64,000 nt of DNA, from NCBI RefSeq assembly GCF_040581485.1, contig NC_090128.1, positions 3,286,001-3,350,000 on the forward strand. The letters are read 5' to 3'. The stretch is from Linepithema humile (Eukaryota; Arthropoda; Insecta; Hymenoptera; Formicidae). The number at the start of each line of letters is the position of its first letter. Within the stretch, counting starts at the first letter, position 1. The notes under the pieces were generated by a model that was not told where the DNA came from, did not search any database, and was given only the letters and a program-made list of their open reading frames with translations. Below, in pieces: positions 48,181 through 60,009 of this stretch. A program made the translations under genes and the position numbers.

Positions 48181-48240
48181 TTCGCTCGCTCCATTAAGAT
48201 ATTAAAGCGGCGTTTGCCTGGAGTGTCTACACCTACACAG
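48181..48240 (+). CDS. Candidate internal exon, 20 codons, product unknown
   Basis: An acceptor of the type 'ttattcattcgctccgccag' ends at 48180, and the donor CACAG|gtgaga begins at 48241. The 60-nt segment is a multiple of three and is open in phase 0 only. The other two frames hit TAA early. The peptide reads FARSIKILKRRLPGVSTPTQ, basic in its centre. I do not recognise it. The donor is close to consensus, while the pyrimidine tract is moderate and interrupted by purines. It has the same phase as the candidate at 52502. A chance match remains quite possible. Confidence 0.27.
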
Positions 48241-50939
48241 GTGAGAGAAACTTCGCCATTTTGCGCCGCCATAAACGCGAGGGATGGGAGGGCGCGGCGC
48301 GGTGAGCGTGTCGGAAACTTGCCGCGGTTGTGCGATATTCTGCGGACAGGATGAACCCCTTCGTTCTAGGTGTATCCTCATGTTGACGATAGGCTAGAGC
48401 GGATTAACTGCTTGTGACATCTTCGTTTCGTGCCGGTTAAATTGTTTATTAAGACAGTTATCGCGCTAACTTAATTTCTTAAGAAGTGTTTCAAATTTTA
48501 CGACAAAATAATTATAATAGTATTAAAACATGTAATTAATATCAACTTTGAGATATTTATATTTCCAAATAGTACTATTAACGCCTGTACCGAACTCTGT
48601 ACTAAATTTTGTCTTTCAAATTATATTTAAAAATTGCTTAAAAAAAACTGCGTAGTAAAAAACGATTGTATAAATATTATACAAAAGTTTTATATTATTT
48701 GCTGCACGGTTTTTATAAATAAAAGCAACGAAATAAAAGCAACTTTTAATACGTTTAATATATAAAAAGTGGTAAAAACGTGACTATATTGTGCATATTT
48801 GTACAACTGATTTATTGTGTGCAGATACGCCAATGGACAGACCAGATCCGAAAAGTTTACTATCTCAAAAATCTCAAAAATATTTGCGAAAAACTTTTTA
48901 AATATTGTGAAATATTATTTTAATATTTGTCTTATAAATAACGTTTTGTAATTTTATATTTTGAAATATGTTATCAAACGTTTCCGTCAAATTTCAGTTC
49001 TTTCTCTTATCATTTAACGCTTTAACGATATTGTTACACAACAATTGCTTTAATTGCAAATGAAATATTTCCGGTTAGTTTGAACACATGTGTGTTATTA
49101 CTCCTTTATATTGAATCTACAAAGCGCGCGCGTACGCGCCCAATTTTTCACAGCAGTTACATGAAAAATTAGATCTCAGCTTTTTGGGTCAGTTCACGCG
49201 ATCAAAGCATTCATTACGTATAGTCGGTTTGTTCATATAAAGTAGGATGTGAGAACTTTTGTAAAGCGTATGTTTAATGTGTATAGTCGTGTCTTTTAAG
49301 GAATTAATTTCGCTCCGTGATTCACTCTTTAATTAGACATTGCACAAAAACGTCGAGACAAGCTTTCTCGCCCAGCGTAGACCACTGCAAATTAATTGAA
49401 AATAACGCACAGTTTTTGTTTACTTCGACACACTGTATAATTAGCACAAAGTCATTCTTACAAATCTAATTAACAAACAGGTTAATTAAATTTATACGTA
49501 TCAAGAGCACGATGCCGAGCTTTGACGCGGCATTTTACGCGCTAACTTCCGCGAAAGAAGCATGTGAGTCTCATGGTAAAATTTACCGACATGCGCTAAA
49601 ATTTTAGCAGAATATATGAATTTTTTGTCAATAAATATAATAAATTCTTTTTATTTCTATTGCATAATTTGTTTACTTGTATTGTATAAAACAATTGGAA
49701 ACTATTTTATGAAATTATGTCAAAGGTTTATGTTTTTAAAATTTCTTTTTCGAATCCATTAAACTTTTCATGTATAATATATCGATTTGTAATAAGCCAA
49801 CTAATAAAACGATAAAAAAATTGAAGAGGAAAAAAATTAATTATTTTATTTTATTTTTGCAACAAATTTGTAAAAAAATTCGTTTATATAATTTTTTTAT
49901 TCTAACAATTTATTTTTTTTACAAAGCAACAAAATTGGTGAAAGAATGCGCAAGGGCTTTTGAAATGACCCAATATATTTGACTTTGACCTTTTTTTCAT
50001 TTTTGTATGCATAAATGGAGTCTTGAGTTTCCAATTTTTTTTTCAACTTTTGTACTCTCTGTGCTTATATGACCGCGATAATCAATAAAGCATTTATTGG
50101 TATCGTAGCCACATAACGGAAATATGTAGCTTCATAAACGATTCCGTGCGCGTTTACGGAGTAGCGCGCATATCAGTGGTCTTTTCACAAGAAGCGGCCG
50201 CATACGAACCGCGAATTACCACGGTCTCTCTGAATAGGTCAAACAAGCTTCTTTGAAAATCCCGCAATCTCTCGGCGGGCAGACAGAGCAATGGCAAAAG
50301 GCGAGGACAGATTGAATTTGCAACAATCGAGGACAAACCGCCGGGTCTTCGTATGGAACTATGCGTGCACGCGTCCGGAAAATATCGTTTTCTCGCTATT
50401 GGAAACATCTCTTAATGATGAATTAGTTCAGACTGAAATTTCCACACCGGTTAATTCTACGGTGTCTTTGTATTTCTCTTGCTTTTGCCCTCGCACTTTG
50501 TTGCATCTTGTTTAAAGACAGAATTCCGCGGCGAGTTTTATCCAGCCCGCGAATTTCCAAGAAAACTCTCGGACTCATGGCTAATTATTTCTTCAAGTTT
50601 GCCTCACGCATTTAAGCGGTCAGCTGCGCCGGGAAGCTCCGCCAGTGTGTGGTCGCTTTGTGCGCGAGTGCGCAACAGTCGAGGGATGCGAAATTATCAT
50701 GATTTTCTACCGTTAAGCACTTTGACCATTTAACAGCACGCACGTTGTGACTACAAAGGAAGGCACTCCGCTGCGACTCGAAAAGTCTTGCCAAGCCAGC
50801 GGCGTTTGCAAAATTTACGAGAGTTTCCGCGGGGCCAAGGGCGAGTGCAAGAATTGGCGGGTAGGATAGACAAGCGGAAATGAATAACCGTAGAAAGCGC
50901 GATAGAGATACGCTTTGCTTCAAAATTTGTCGGAATCAA
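48241..50939. other. No gene seen; mostly AT-rich
   Basis: From 48450 to 50100 the DNA is strongly AT-rich, with long A and T runs. From 50150 to 50940 it is mixed, with open frames of up to 103 codons on both strands and no domain. Confidence 0.5.
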
Positions 50940-51250
50940 TGAAATTCTGTACCTATGGAATTTCGGATCCACGGACTCTATGATCTATGGAAGCTCGGAG
51001 TTGTATAGCATGTAGGATCCGTGGAAACTAGGATTTGAAACCAAGATCAGTGGAGCCGAACTTTCGTGAAAGTTTGAGATCTGTAGATTCTAAGATCTAT
51101 GGAAGTTGGAATTTATACGGGAGTTAGGATCGGAATAGTAACGAATTTCGAATAGTTAGGCATTGCTAAGAAATTATGGAATCTATGATCTTCGCGGAAG
51201 CCGAACTTTGCGCGATCCTTTTAGATCCAAAGACGTATTGAATTTAGGAT
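50940..51250. repeat. GATC-rich degenerate short-motif repeat
   Basis: Eleven GATC sites occur between 50966 and 51248 (50966, 50982, 51016, 51045, 51078, 51094, 51128, 51187, 51214, 51224, 51248). They sit in variants of one motif, roughly GATC-TATGGAAG-C-GAACTT: 'gatctatggaag' at 50982 and 51094, 'gatccgtggaaa' at 51016, 'gatcagtggagccgaacttt' at 51045 and 'gatcttcgcggaagccgaac' at 51187. Spacing is irregular. There is no coding frame. Confidence 0.65.
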
Positions 51251-51389
51251 CTTAAAAGAAAAGATTTCAAATAATGGTTGCTGAACCGATTAAAAAGATA
51301 AGAAAGGATAATTAATTGTACATAGATAAAAAAATCAATTTTCTTAGAAATAAAGACGTTTTTACTTTTAATGAATATTTTAAAATAAA

Positions 51390-51620
51390 TACATTTTTAA
51401 ATAAATTTTGCAAGATATTTTATGTTTTAAGCTAGAATATATTTTAAAAAAATGTGAAATAAAGTACTTACTCTTGCTTTAATATCTTTATATACAAAAT
51501 AATTGAAAAAATCGATCTAAATAAAAAAAATCGTATAAATCCAGGCAAGATGCAAGCAAATTGCCTGTGTTATTAAAATAATAAATTACTTTTATATTGT
51601 AACTGCGACAGAGTTGATTT
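51390..51620. repeat. AT-rich dispersed repeat, copy 2 (uninterrupted)
   Basis: It matches copies 1 and 3 over 'ttgctttaatatctttatatacaaaata' and onward through 'ctaaataaaaaaaatcgtata' to a 'caagatgcaagcaa' segment. Here the left and right blocks that are split in copy 1 are almost adjacent. Diverged and non-coding. Confidence 0.55.
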
Positions 51621-52408
51621 CTCGATTTATGCTTGCTAAACATTGTTTTACTCAATTTACTATGTAATATACTTTGAAAATATCAAACCTGTTTTTTTTT
51701 TATAATTTTGTATAATCATAAGTTTATCGCAAAGTTTGCGCGTTCAAGCTGGCAGTATAGTCTGATCGTCTGGAAACAGGATGAAGTCTCAACTATATAG
51801 CGGGCTAGGCCTCTCTCGCCGTGGCAACTTCGGAAATTTCGTTATAACGTTATTCGAGCGAGTTAGCGCGCGTGGGTGTCGCTAAGTTTGACACTTCGCC
51901 CCGTATTCGCACCTGACACTTAACGTTAAGTCGGGTCGTCGTCGACTGAACGCCCGGGACCCCTTCTTGTGTTTACGCTCGCACGACTAATACGACTACG
52001 AACCGCATTTAGAGCGGCAAACGGGTATCAAACTTGGTTTGTTTACATCCGCTGCGTTTGACGCGTGATCAGCGAGACGTCTCGTCCCGGGGATAAACAG
52101 CGTGGAACTAGCTGCGATCCCTGCTGCCATGGATATCGCGGCTTAATAGCTGACTAAGACTTTACATTAGCCCCTCACTTCAGCATTCGATATTCTGCCG
52201 GTGATACATCGACAAAACTTACGATCTCGATTCGAGTGATGGCGCGTGACACGCGTGAAATTACATAAATTACAGCGCGCACGCGCGCGCAGACACCGTT
52301 GCGAATTTCGCGAAGAACGTCGGGGTTAACTGTGCGCCGAGAGTTCTCATTTCACGGGAGATCTACGAGATCTACTTCGCTATTACTGCGAGATGCTTGC
52401 CAGGTTTC

Positions 52409-52412
<4 letters not shown>
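51621..52412. other. No gene seen upstream of the CT tract
   Basis: AT-rich to about 51740, then CpG-rich. Open frames are short. Nothing else is supported. Confidence 0.45.

Positions 52413-52469
<57 letters not shown>
52413..52469. repeat. (CT)n microsatellite, 57 bases uninterrupted
   Basis: A pure CT alternation of 57 bases is followed by a further pyrimidine-rich stretch to 52490. It lies immediately upstream of the acceptor of the candidate exon at 52502 and would serve as an unusually long polypyrimidine tract if that exon is real. Confidence 0.95.
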
Positions 52470-52471
<2 letters not shown>

Positions 52472-52501
52472 CCTCCCTTCTTCATCCTTCCTAAATATCA
52501 G

Positions 52502-52555
52502 GATAGGATAGTACCGGGGTCGCGGGACGACGTGCGAAATTACAAATTCACCACC
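52502..52555 (+). CDS. Candidate internal exon, 18 codons, product unknown
   Basis: A long pyrimidine tract made of the CT repeat plus 'ccctcccttcttcatccttc', a CTAAAT branch-point-like string, and ATCAG ending at 52501 form the acceptor. CACC|gtaagt forms the donor at 52556, with a perfect GTAAGT. The 54-nt segment is a multiple of three. It is open in phase 0 only, and the other two frames meet TAG within the first nine bases. The peptide reads DRIVPGSRDDVRNYKFTT, a soluble, charged sequence that I do not recognise. It would be phase-compatible with the candidates at 48181 and 30717. The weak last base of the exon (C rather than G) and the microsatellite origin of the tract lower confidence. 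Confidence 0.33.
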
Positions 52556-53759
52556 GTAAGTGTATTCTCGTCGTTCAAAAGGAGCGCTTCTGCCATCTCG
52601 GAAGCATAACTTATTTACGCGCGCCATTGTTAGGCGAAACAGTTGCACAGACTCGCGCTTGCCGGAGCTTATTACGTGAAGACGCGAGCACTTCGCACGA
52701 GTGCACGCTACATGGTTTCTTAGACACCGGATACTATTAGATCTTCGCATTTGCAGATTTACGCGTGTCTTTAAATTTGTTTGCCGCGAGATCCCGTGGA
52801 AGGGTTTGCATACCTTGGATCCGTCTCGAAATCCTAAACACGCAGACTCATAATCCTCTGCTGTTACATGCGACTCGGACTAAATTTCACGGTAATCTTT
52901 GGACAAACAGTTGTTGCTTCCGCTGATACTATCTGTCTACTAATAATGTTTCGTTTATATAGCCACCCCTGTGTTATTATAATGCAGCTTCTGTAGTTAA
53001 TTCATTAGACAAATTGTGCGGGGTTTGCAAGTTCGAAAATTCCAGGCACGCGTCCAGAAAGGGTTGGAAAAATTCATAGGTGAAATTTTTCTTCGCTAAA
53101 ATAGCCCGTCCACGTCGATACCAAACTCGTAAATCCCAAACGGAAACGAGAATATCTTCATTTCAGCCGCATGAAAATATCCAACTCGCTTCACGTATGA
53201 TCGAGCGAGGTATCGGTCGGTCGACGTGCATACACACGATCGTTGCGCCGCGCCGGAAAGGAACGAGATATCGCGCGCGCGCGCGCAGGATAACATTCTT
53301 CTTCCCTTTTCGCGCCACGCCGTAAAACTCTGACGATGATACCGTCTATTTGCACCTGGTAATAGGAGCGGTCCGTTCTGTCGGTGCTTTCCTTCTGTGC
53401 GAGGCCAGCCAAAGGGGCATCGCAATTCGTTTTACTACACCATAAACGACGAACGGGGAGAAAAGAAAAAACAATATCCCAGTCCCGGCCATGATAAACG
53501 AACGGCGAATCACACCGCCAGGACTTTGTCAGCGGCACGAAGCTCTTTTTCTCTTTATTGAGACGTTCGTTCTTTATCGAGGTCTTTGCGTGGCGCAAGA
53601 TTATTTTCACGATGTGGCAATATATAATATGTTCGTTCTATGAGCTGTACGTGTATCAATTTTCAAACTTTTTATCAACTTTCGAAAAGAATTGGAAGAA
53701 TTTTTGCACATATTCGTCGCAATTTCAGTCGTGAAGGTGCGATTATTCCGTATGATTTC
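52556..53759. other. No gene seen; mixed DNA
   Basis: Open frames of up to 139 codons (minus strand, 53191-53610) overlap each other and have no domain. An alternating CG run lies at 53272-53286. Confidence 0.45.
53272..53286. repeat. Alternating CG run
   Basis: Fifteen bases of strict CG alternation. Confidence 0.85.
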
Positions 53760-54290
53760 ATTTCGCTGAACAGTCGAGTAGTTTCATAGGTGTTTACGGG
53801 CGCCTAAAATTTTGCCGCGTATTTTGCATGTGTTTCGCAGATCCGTAGACATGTTCTTTCGTGCATAGTTCCGCGAACTCATTTTTCAATGCCAACACGA
53901 GTCGGCAATATGCGACAACCAGGTTCGCTCGAGGAATAAACGACGAAACGTTTAGATCTCGAAGAATACATTGCGCAAAATCACAATGTATGAAAAAATA
54001 TTTGTGCACATTTGCTATTTACGGTTTTTCCGCACGATTTTATTCCGTGGAATATTCAAACAGTGTTTCGCAAGCGTTTGTCCCATGTCTAAAATATTAC
54101 CGCTTATTAGGTACGTTTTATAGATCCGGAGACATATACCTTTTTTCGCGCGTCCCTCGAACTCATTTTTCAATGTCAACACAAGTCGGTAATCCGAGAC
54201 GCTTAAGGATCCCGCTCGAGGAGCAGTCAATGAACTCTTTAGATCCTGCGAAGAGTACACTACGCAAAGTCCTGAAGTTTGGAAAACACA
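53760..54290. repeat. Tandem duplication, unit 284 bp, two copies
   Basis: The string 'gaactcatttttcaatg' occurs at 53875 and again at 54159, 284 bases apart. Around it the order of shared parts is the same in both copies: 'cgcctaaaattttgccg' or 'tctaaaatattaccg', 'agatccg-agacat', the anchor, 'caacac-agtcgg-aat', 'cgctcgagga' and 'ttagatc--cgaaga'. The period leaves remainder 2 when divided by 3. The 226-codon open frame crossing both copies (53861-54541, +) therefore reads them in different frames, which argues against a duplicated protein domain. Confidence 0.8.
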
Positions 54291-55334
54291 CGTTGATCTT
54301 TTTGCAAAGAGCTCGGCGAAGTGTAGCGAGCGAAAGACGAGAGAGATCTCGGCGAAGTAGTATCCCCCCCCCCCTCTTTCTCTCTCACTCTCTCTCTCAG
54401 ATTTTAGACGCCTGCATGCACCATCCACTCAGCCGAATTAGAAACCCGAGTAATCAGTCGGAGTTGGCGGACCGTTCAGCCCGTTCATTCACACATGCTG
54501 CGCCCACCTATTCTTCTGCGGGATCGATTAGTCGAAAGTAGCGCTCGGTTGCCATTAACGCAGGGCGATGTATGTTGCGTTCGGCTAACCGCACAGCTTT
54601 TCTTCGTGCTGTTTGCCAAGAAATCAATAGCCCTTTCCCGAGAGCTTCCGAGAATAGAGGTTGTTCGCGGGGTGAACGAGCTTTATGCAAGCGCGAGTGT
54701 TTTATTCTTGCGTCCCAGAAAACGAGACGCGAAATTCGCTTTCTTGTTGGCCTGTCTTTTTCGTTATTTATCGACTCGGCGCGCTTTTGTCATCATTAAC
54801 CATCCCTCGCCGTGTAATATTTAATAGCATGAAATGTGTCCGCGTGTAACGTACCGTGCAGGAAATTATACCGATGATAGCTATTTAACCGACGATGTTT
54901 CGCGGAGGTGCTTAGAGAGCTTTCAGCCATTAAGCTCGCGGGAGGTGAGCTCGGGTAAGTTCGGCTCGTCTTGTACTTCCTCATTTAAATCAATATGAAA
55001 ATTGACAAAGTCCGCGCGCGCGACAACGTTTCGCGGGAGTTTTGCCGAGGCGCAGTACTTAGCTCCGCGTATTAAGGTACAAAATTAATTTATTAAAATT
55101 ACATTATTAATTGCCAGCTCGGCTACAACTTGCCGACGACGGCGTAGACGTCGAGTTCTTGGAGCGCGCGATCAAAGACGACTAATTATACATTCCAGAA
55201 ACTCTCAGCCGCCCGGACTGACAATGTATGAACATGTATTGCGTCGCGTAAAGTTATAATCTACGTTTCGTAACTAATCTTCGTCGTAGGATTAAATCCT
55301 GAAACATGGCTCTCCCCGAACCAACTCTCTTTCT

Positions 55335-55360
55335 CTCTCCCTCTCCCTCTCCCTCTCCCT
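55335..55360. repeat. (CTCTCC)n short hexanucleotide repeat
   Basis: About four copies of CTCTCC in a longer pyrimidine tract. Confidence 0.85.
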
Positions 55361-57612
55361 CGCTTTCCCTCTTTCTCTTCTCCGCGAGCATCGAGTATTC
55401 GTGGAGACTCGTGAACATAACACGAATCGCGGTACGCTCTGGCGACGCGATTTCCGACTCCTCTCTTTTTTCCTATTCTTTTTTTTTCTGTAAGCAGCAC
55501 AGGGCGTCGGCTGGCCGGAACGGCATCGTGGCGCCTCTGCTTTGAGTTTTCCAGCCCCTACAATTCCCCGTACACACCCTCGCTCCCGTCCGCGCTTACC
55601 GCCGGCACGGCGCGACGCGGTGCACAACAAACGGCGTGCGATATGTTCTCGTATTCACCCTTTCCCACACCCTCTTTTCCCGCCATCTACCGCTCTTTCG
55701 ACGAGAGACGTATCGTCCCTCCCTCTACATACGTGGCAAACGTATTGGCCCTTCCAAACATTTCCCTTTTCCTCTGTGGTTGTTTCGGCCTTGGGTGAAA
55801 TATTTTAGTCATACCTTTGGCCACGGGATATTCGTTACCGTCCGACCCGGGCTGTCCGATGTTTGTTTAGCGGTTTTTATCGCCGTTATTTGAGCTCCGT
55901 TTATTACGAGAGTGGTGCGAGACGGATTTTGGAGAATGTCGACTACAGCTCATACATAGATGATTTGCAAATAATTCGCAAATAAAATTCGCGTTTAAAG
56001 TCTGTTTGTAACTGGTGTAATGTAGAATGCAAAAAGTTGAAAAAAATAGAAATATATGGAGAGAAAATGTTACTAGTAAATAGTGTGAAAGGTGATGTGA
56101 AAATAATATAAATGTTACTGATATATTTTCCGTGTACGTGTGCGCCTTTTGATTTTTCAAACATTACACGGCGCGTAAAATTGTAAAAAGAATTCCACTT
56201 TCGAATCTCGACGCGAATTATAAATTGCGTCCGCTCGTATGTATTTCAGCGATTCGGCATTGCGGGTTTATCGCGCAAAACCATTTTCGGCAGTTACGTA
56301 AGTCGGTGCGATCCCCGTGAATAAATTGGGGGATGATGACGCCGGGAGCGAAATTTCTCCCGGTAGCGGAATTACGCTGCCTCGAATACTCTCCATGAGG
56401 CGATTCCGTCGGACTTCGCGCGGTGGAGCCGGTTTGCCATCCGGCTGCATATTTCACACGTCGCATGCCCCGCCATATTTGCATCGCGGCCTCGTAATCT
56501 CGTTGGAATACAACCGACCGCGAGACAGACAACCGCTCGTGTTGCTCGCCAGTTTGCCGTCCCCGAGTCGCTTATTGTCGTTCGTCGTTCCCGCGGGAGA
56601 CGTCGAATCCAGGATGGGAAAGAGGGGGATGAGAGATGTCTGTGATCGTAGAGAAACAGTGACAATGGCGGAAAAAGCGTTGACAGTGTCCGACGGACAC
56701 ATTTGTATTCGAGAGCTGTTCGAGGTTTAACTGCTACAATCTCCTTTAGGTTTATTGCAGCTAAAAATCGATCGAATTAAAATATTTTCTCGATGGCCTT
56801 TTGATGGCTTTTTTGTTTTTAATTGTTTTGCCGAAGTAGCGCGTAAAATGAAACGGCTGCAGCACGTAAACACTCTTACGACTTGAAGTTACAAAATTAA
56901 CTATATCGACGTCGGGACGGCGATAAAAACATGAGCTGTGTTACAGCCGGCGTAAAACCGAAAATAGAACGCGGAATGCGAGAGAACGTCATTTTCACTG
57001 ACGGAACGAGTCGCGCAAAACGAGTCGACGTGTACCTCTCCGAATTTTGCCGCAGCCGCTGCGCGCTCGGCAGGAACTCATATTCGCGGGCAAAAAGGGA
57101 CACGCGTCGGCTAATTACAACGGCTAATTCAAAAAGTCTTGACGACGTTAACATTTCTCATTAAGGCGAGTAACGAGCAAGTGCGCGGCCGAAAATAACG
57201 AAGTCCCCTGGTCGAAAATAACGAAGTCGTGTCGCGCCGCCCGAAATTTCGTCGCGCTCGTAAACTTACCCTTCCGACATTATAATACACGGACGACAAT
57301 TATGGCGTTGTTTTTACGAACTAAAGTCGCGTAAAAAGACCACCCGCAACGCTCCGCGGTGTGATAAACATACGAGACGAATATCCACTTTCATTGCCGG
57401 CGAGTAGTTTAGGTGGAAAATAAGTTAACCGCTGAAACAATTTCGTAGTATCGTTGCTACTTAAATTTCATAAATTTTCTTTTCCTATTTTCCGACTAAA
57501 GTAGAGTCTGAATTATTTAGAACGCTATTCGGTTCCCTTTCCTTATACATATATTCGCGAATACAGAAAACGAGAACAGTTACCGAATCGATATTTCGCG
57601 TAGAAGAGAAGC

Positions 57613-57631
57613 GGAGAGAGTGAGAGAGAGG

Positions 57632-57670
<39 letters not shown>

Positions 57671-57671
57671 G
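57613..57671. repeat. (GA)n microsatellite
   Basis: About 59 bases of GA alternation with TGAG, GGAG and AAAG interruptions. Confidence 0.95.
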
Positions 57672-57879
57672 TACGTTCCATCATTTTGAGATCCGTACTC
57701 AGCGCTCGACCACGCTCGCGGGTCAGATTAAATTGTATCTCCGCCGTCTAACGGGGCGCATTAAATCTCGTAAGCTTCACCTGATGGCGGATTCCGCAGC
57801 GAGTTACGTCCGTGCGAATTTCCCGGGCGTCGGCGATATCCGCCGTCGGCTTAACGTCAAGCGACGTCAAGCGTCGCCA

Positions 57880-57950
57880 TCGTCGTCGTCGTCGTCGTCA
57901 TCGTTGTCGACGTCGTCGTTGCCGTCGTTGCCGTCGCCGTCATCGATGTC
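57880..57950. repeat. (CGT)n trinucleotide repeat
   Basis: About seventy bases of CGT/CGC/TGT-type triplets, with a pure core of six CGT units. It reads as poly-Ser, poly-Arg or poly-Thr depending on the frame, and no flanking domain supports any of them. Confidence 0.9.
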
Positions 57951-58340
57951 GCTCTGCTTGGCGATTCAGCTCGCGGACGGAGACCAACGACGCACGTAAT
58001 AGGGAAATGCGTTTCGATCCCGCGAAGCCATTTCGGACCCTTTTCGCGCCGCAAGGCGAAGGCGGTTCGATGATGATTCGGTAATTTCGTGGCTCGACGG
58101 AGCGGGTCGCGTTAAAAGCGATTGCTGCCGGATGTCACGCGTTCGCTCTTGATCACCCAATAAGATTGCGAAGGGACGGCTTGGGATTCTGTCAGCTTAG
58201 ACTTGCAGGAAGGAATGATTTATGAAGTGCTTTAAGATAAAAATCAGTTTCTTTATATTCATGAAAAAATACGTCTCTAAATCACATAGCTTTAAAATGT
58301 GAGTCCTATTTGTAAATATAAAAAACGTGCCCTATTTCTT

Positions 58341-58374
58341 AAAAAAAAAATAAATAAATAAATAAAATAAAAAA
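58341..58374. repeat. A-run followed by (TAAA)n repeat
   Basis: Ten A are followed by about five TAAA units with one length change. Confidence 0.9.
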
Positions 58375-58410
58375 CTTTTTAGCGGAACGAAATCCAGTCA
58401 TTTTGATATT

Positions 58411-58430
58411 TATAATTACATGTAATTATA
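58411..58430. repeat. Perfect 20-bp AT palindrome
   Basis: The sequence 'tataattacatgtaattata' equals its own reverse complement. It starts an AT-only stretch running to about 58560 that also contains (TTA)n-like runs. Confidence 0.85.
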
Positions 58431-59936
58431 ATATTTGTAACATAATTAGGATATAATATGTTATAATCATATTATTAAATTTCATTATTATATTAAAAAC
58501 ATATTTAAAACATTTCAAAATATTTATAATTATAATAATTATTATTATTATAATTACCAGATAATAATCTCCATACATATACATCCATTTTAACTTCACT
58601 CTAATTTCAAAATGCAAGTGTCTAATTCACGATGATTATTTATTTTTGCAAATATTTCACGTAGCGCGCGTTTATCAATGTACAAAGAGAGGGGGAGATA
58701 AATATTTATTATATTTTGCAATTTTTTGGCAATTAGAGTTTTCATTTGATTCCAAACGAGATTTGCTTCACGACAATGCCGGCGACAATGATCCGACGCG
58801 ATGGTCCGCTGCGTGGTTGCCTCGCCTGTAACGGTAAATAACAGCAAAATTAGCGGCGTACTATTATCACTATTAGCTATAGTTATTAGCGCAATTACGG
58901 GTGTAACATAATGCCTATTTGCAGGGCGCAAATCGTTACGATGCCAACGCGCCGCGACTAACGAAACGGTATTTTCAGCGCAATTAACTGATAATTCACA
59001 TGGATGATAGTTTGGAAGCCTTGTCGAATTATGGAGCAGTCGCGTATCGTGCCACATCTTCATTGGTGATATCTAATGCGGATGCTATTAGTTTCCATTA
59101 TTATTACTTTCTAGCCATTATTACTTTCTATAACTTTGTAACTTTCAATATTAAATATCTCGATGATAGCGTGTCAAATTACAATTTTAGTTAATAAGTC
59201 ACATCAGTTTGAAATTGAAATATTCTCATATTTTTACTGTCCGGATATTTAACTTTCTGAAATTTTTGATAGCTCCTTTTATGAACCGAAGATAGGCTAT
59301 CAATAGTTCGGCACGTTCGAATGTTATCGCCGTTCTGGTCAGTTTGATTCCCACAGTTCGCGATTCCGTGAAAATACGCGACTCTTTCACCCTTGAATCA
59401 GCCTGTATATTATGTGATTTATTACACGGGTATCCGTCGCTCGGGTTCACGTTCACGGACATTATCGGCGGCTTGTCGTCGACGAGGCATTCGGCCCTTT
59501 ATTTCCCCGACCCCGCGGAAGGAAGAAAAATAGCGTCGCTCGTCGCGTCGCCGTAGGATCGTTACTTTCCAGATCTTTCTTCGGCGGAAAGACGAAAAGG
59601 AAAGATCGGGCGCGTTTTCGCGGCGCATCGATTACGGTATTCGGTAATTTTGTGCTCCGCCGGAGCGAGTTGAAAAAATATCACCGCACGTTATTTCGGC
59701 GCCGTCGATTCTCATGGAAAAGTGCTCGGCCGGAAATGAAATTCGGGAATGTGATTGTTTCCTCAATTGTGTTTGAAGCCTGATTTGATGTGGTCGGGAA
59801 GAAAATCGCTCCCGAGAACGAGAAGTCGTTAATATCGGTCGAATAGTCGTGAGTATCGGCGTAATGTAATAATATGTGCAATATAAATTTTAAGCGAAAA
59901 ATATAACGTAATAGAAAAGGATATGGCTTTCCTTTT

Positions 59937-59940
<4 letters not shown>

Positions 59941-60006
<66 letters not shown>
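59941..60006. repeat. (AG)33 microsatellite, perfect
   Basis: Sixty-six bases of uninterrupted AG. It is the longest pure microsatellite in the window and is likely to be polymorphic. Confidence 0.97.

Positions 60007-60009
<3 letters not shown>

Larger units (their letters stand above)
54291..58410. other. No gene seen; CpG-rich intron-like stretch with microsatellites
   Basis: CpG-rich overall, with AT-rich gaps near 55960-56160 and 58210-58410. Open frames of up to 137 codons on both strands overlap heavily, as expected in GC-rich non-coding DNA. Donor-like GTAAGT strings (54955, 56295) lack convincing partners. A C run of 11 lies at 54364-54374, next to a CT tract ending in TCTCAG at 54400. 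Confidence 0.5.

Noticed and set aside
53861..54541. 226-codon open frame on the + strand
   Set aside because: It crosses a 284-bp tandem duplication in two different frames and then a CT/C-rich tract. It shows no domain and no splice or promoter context.
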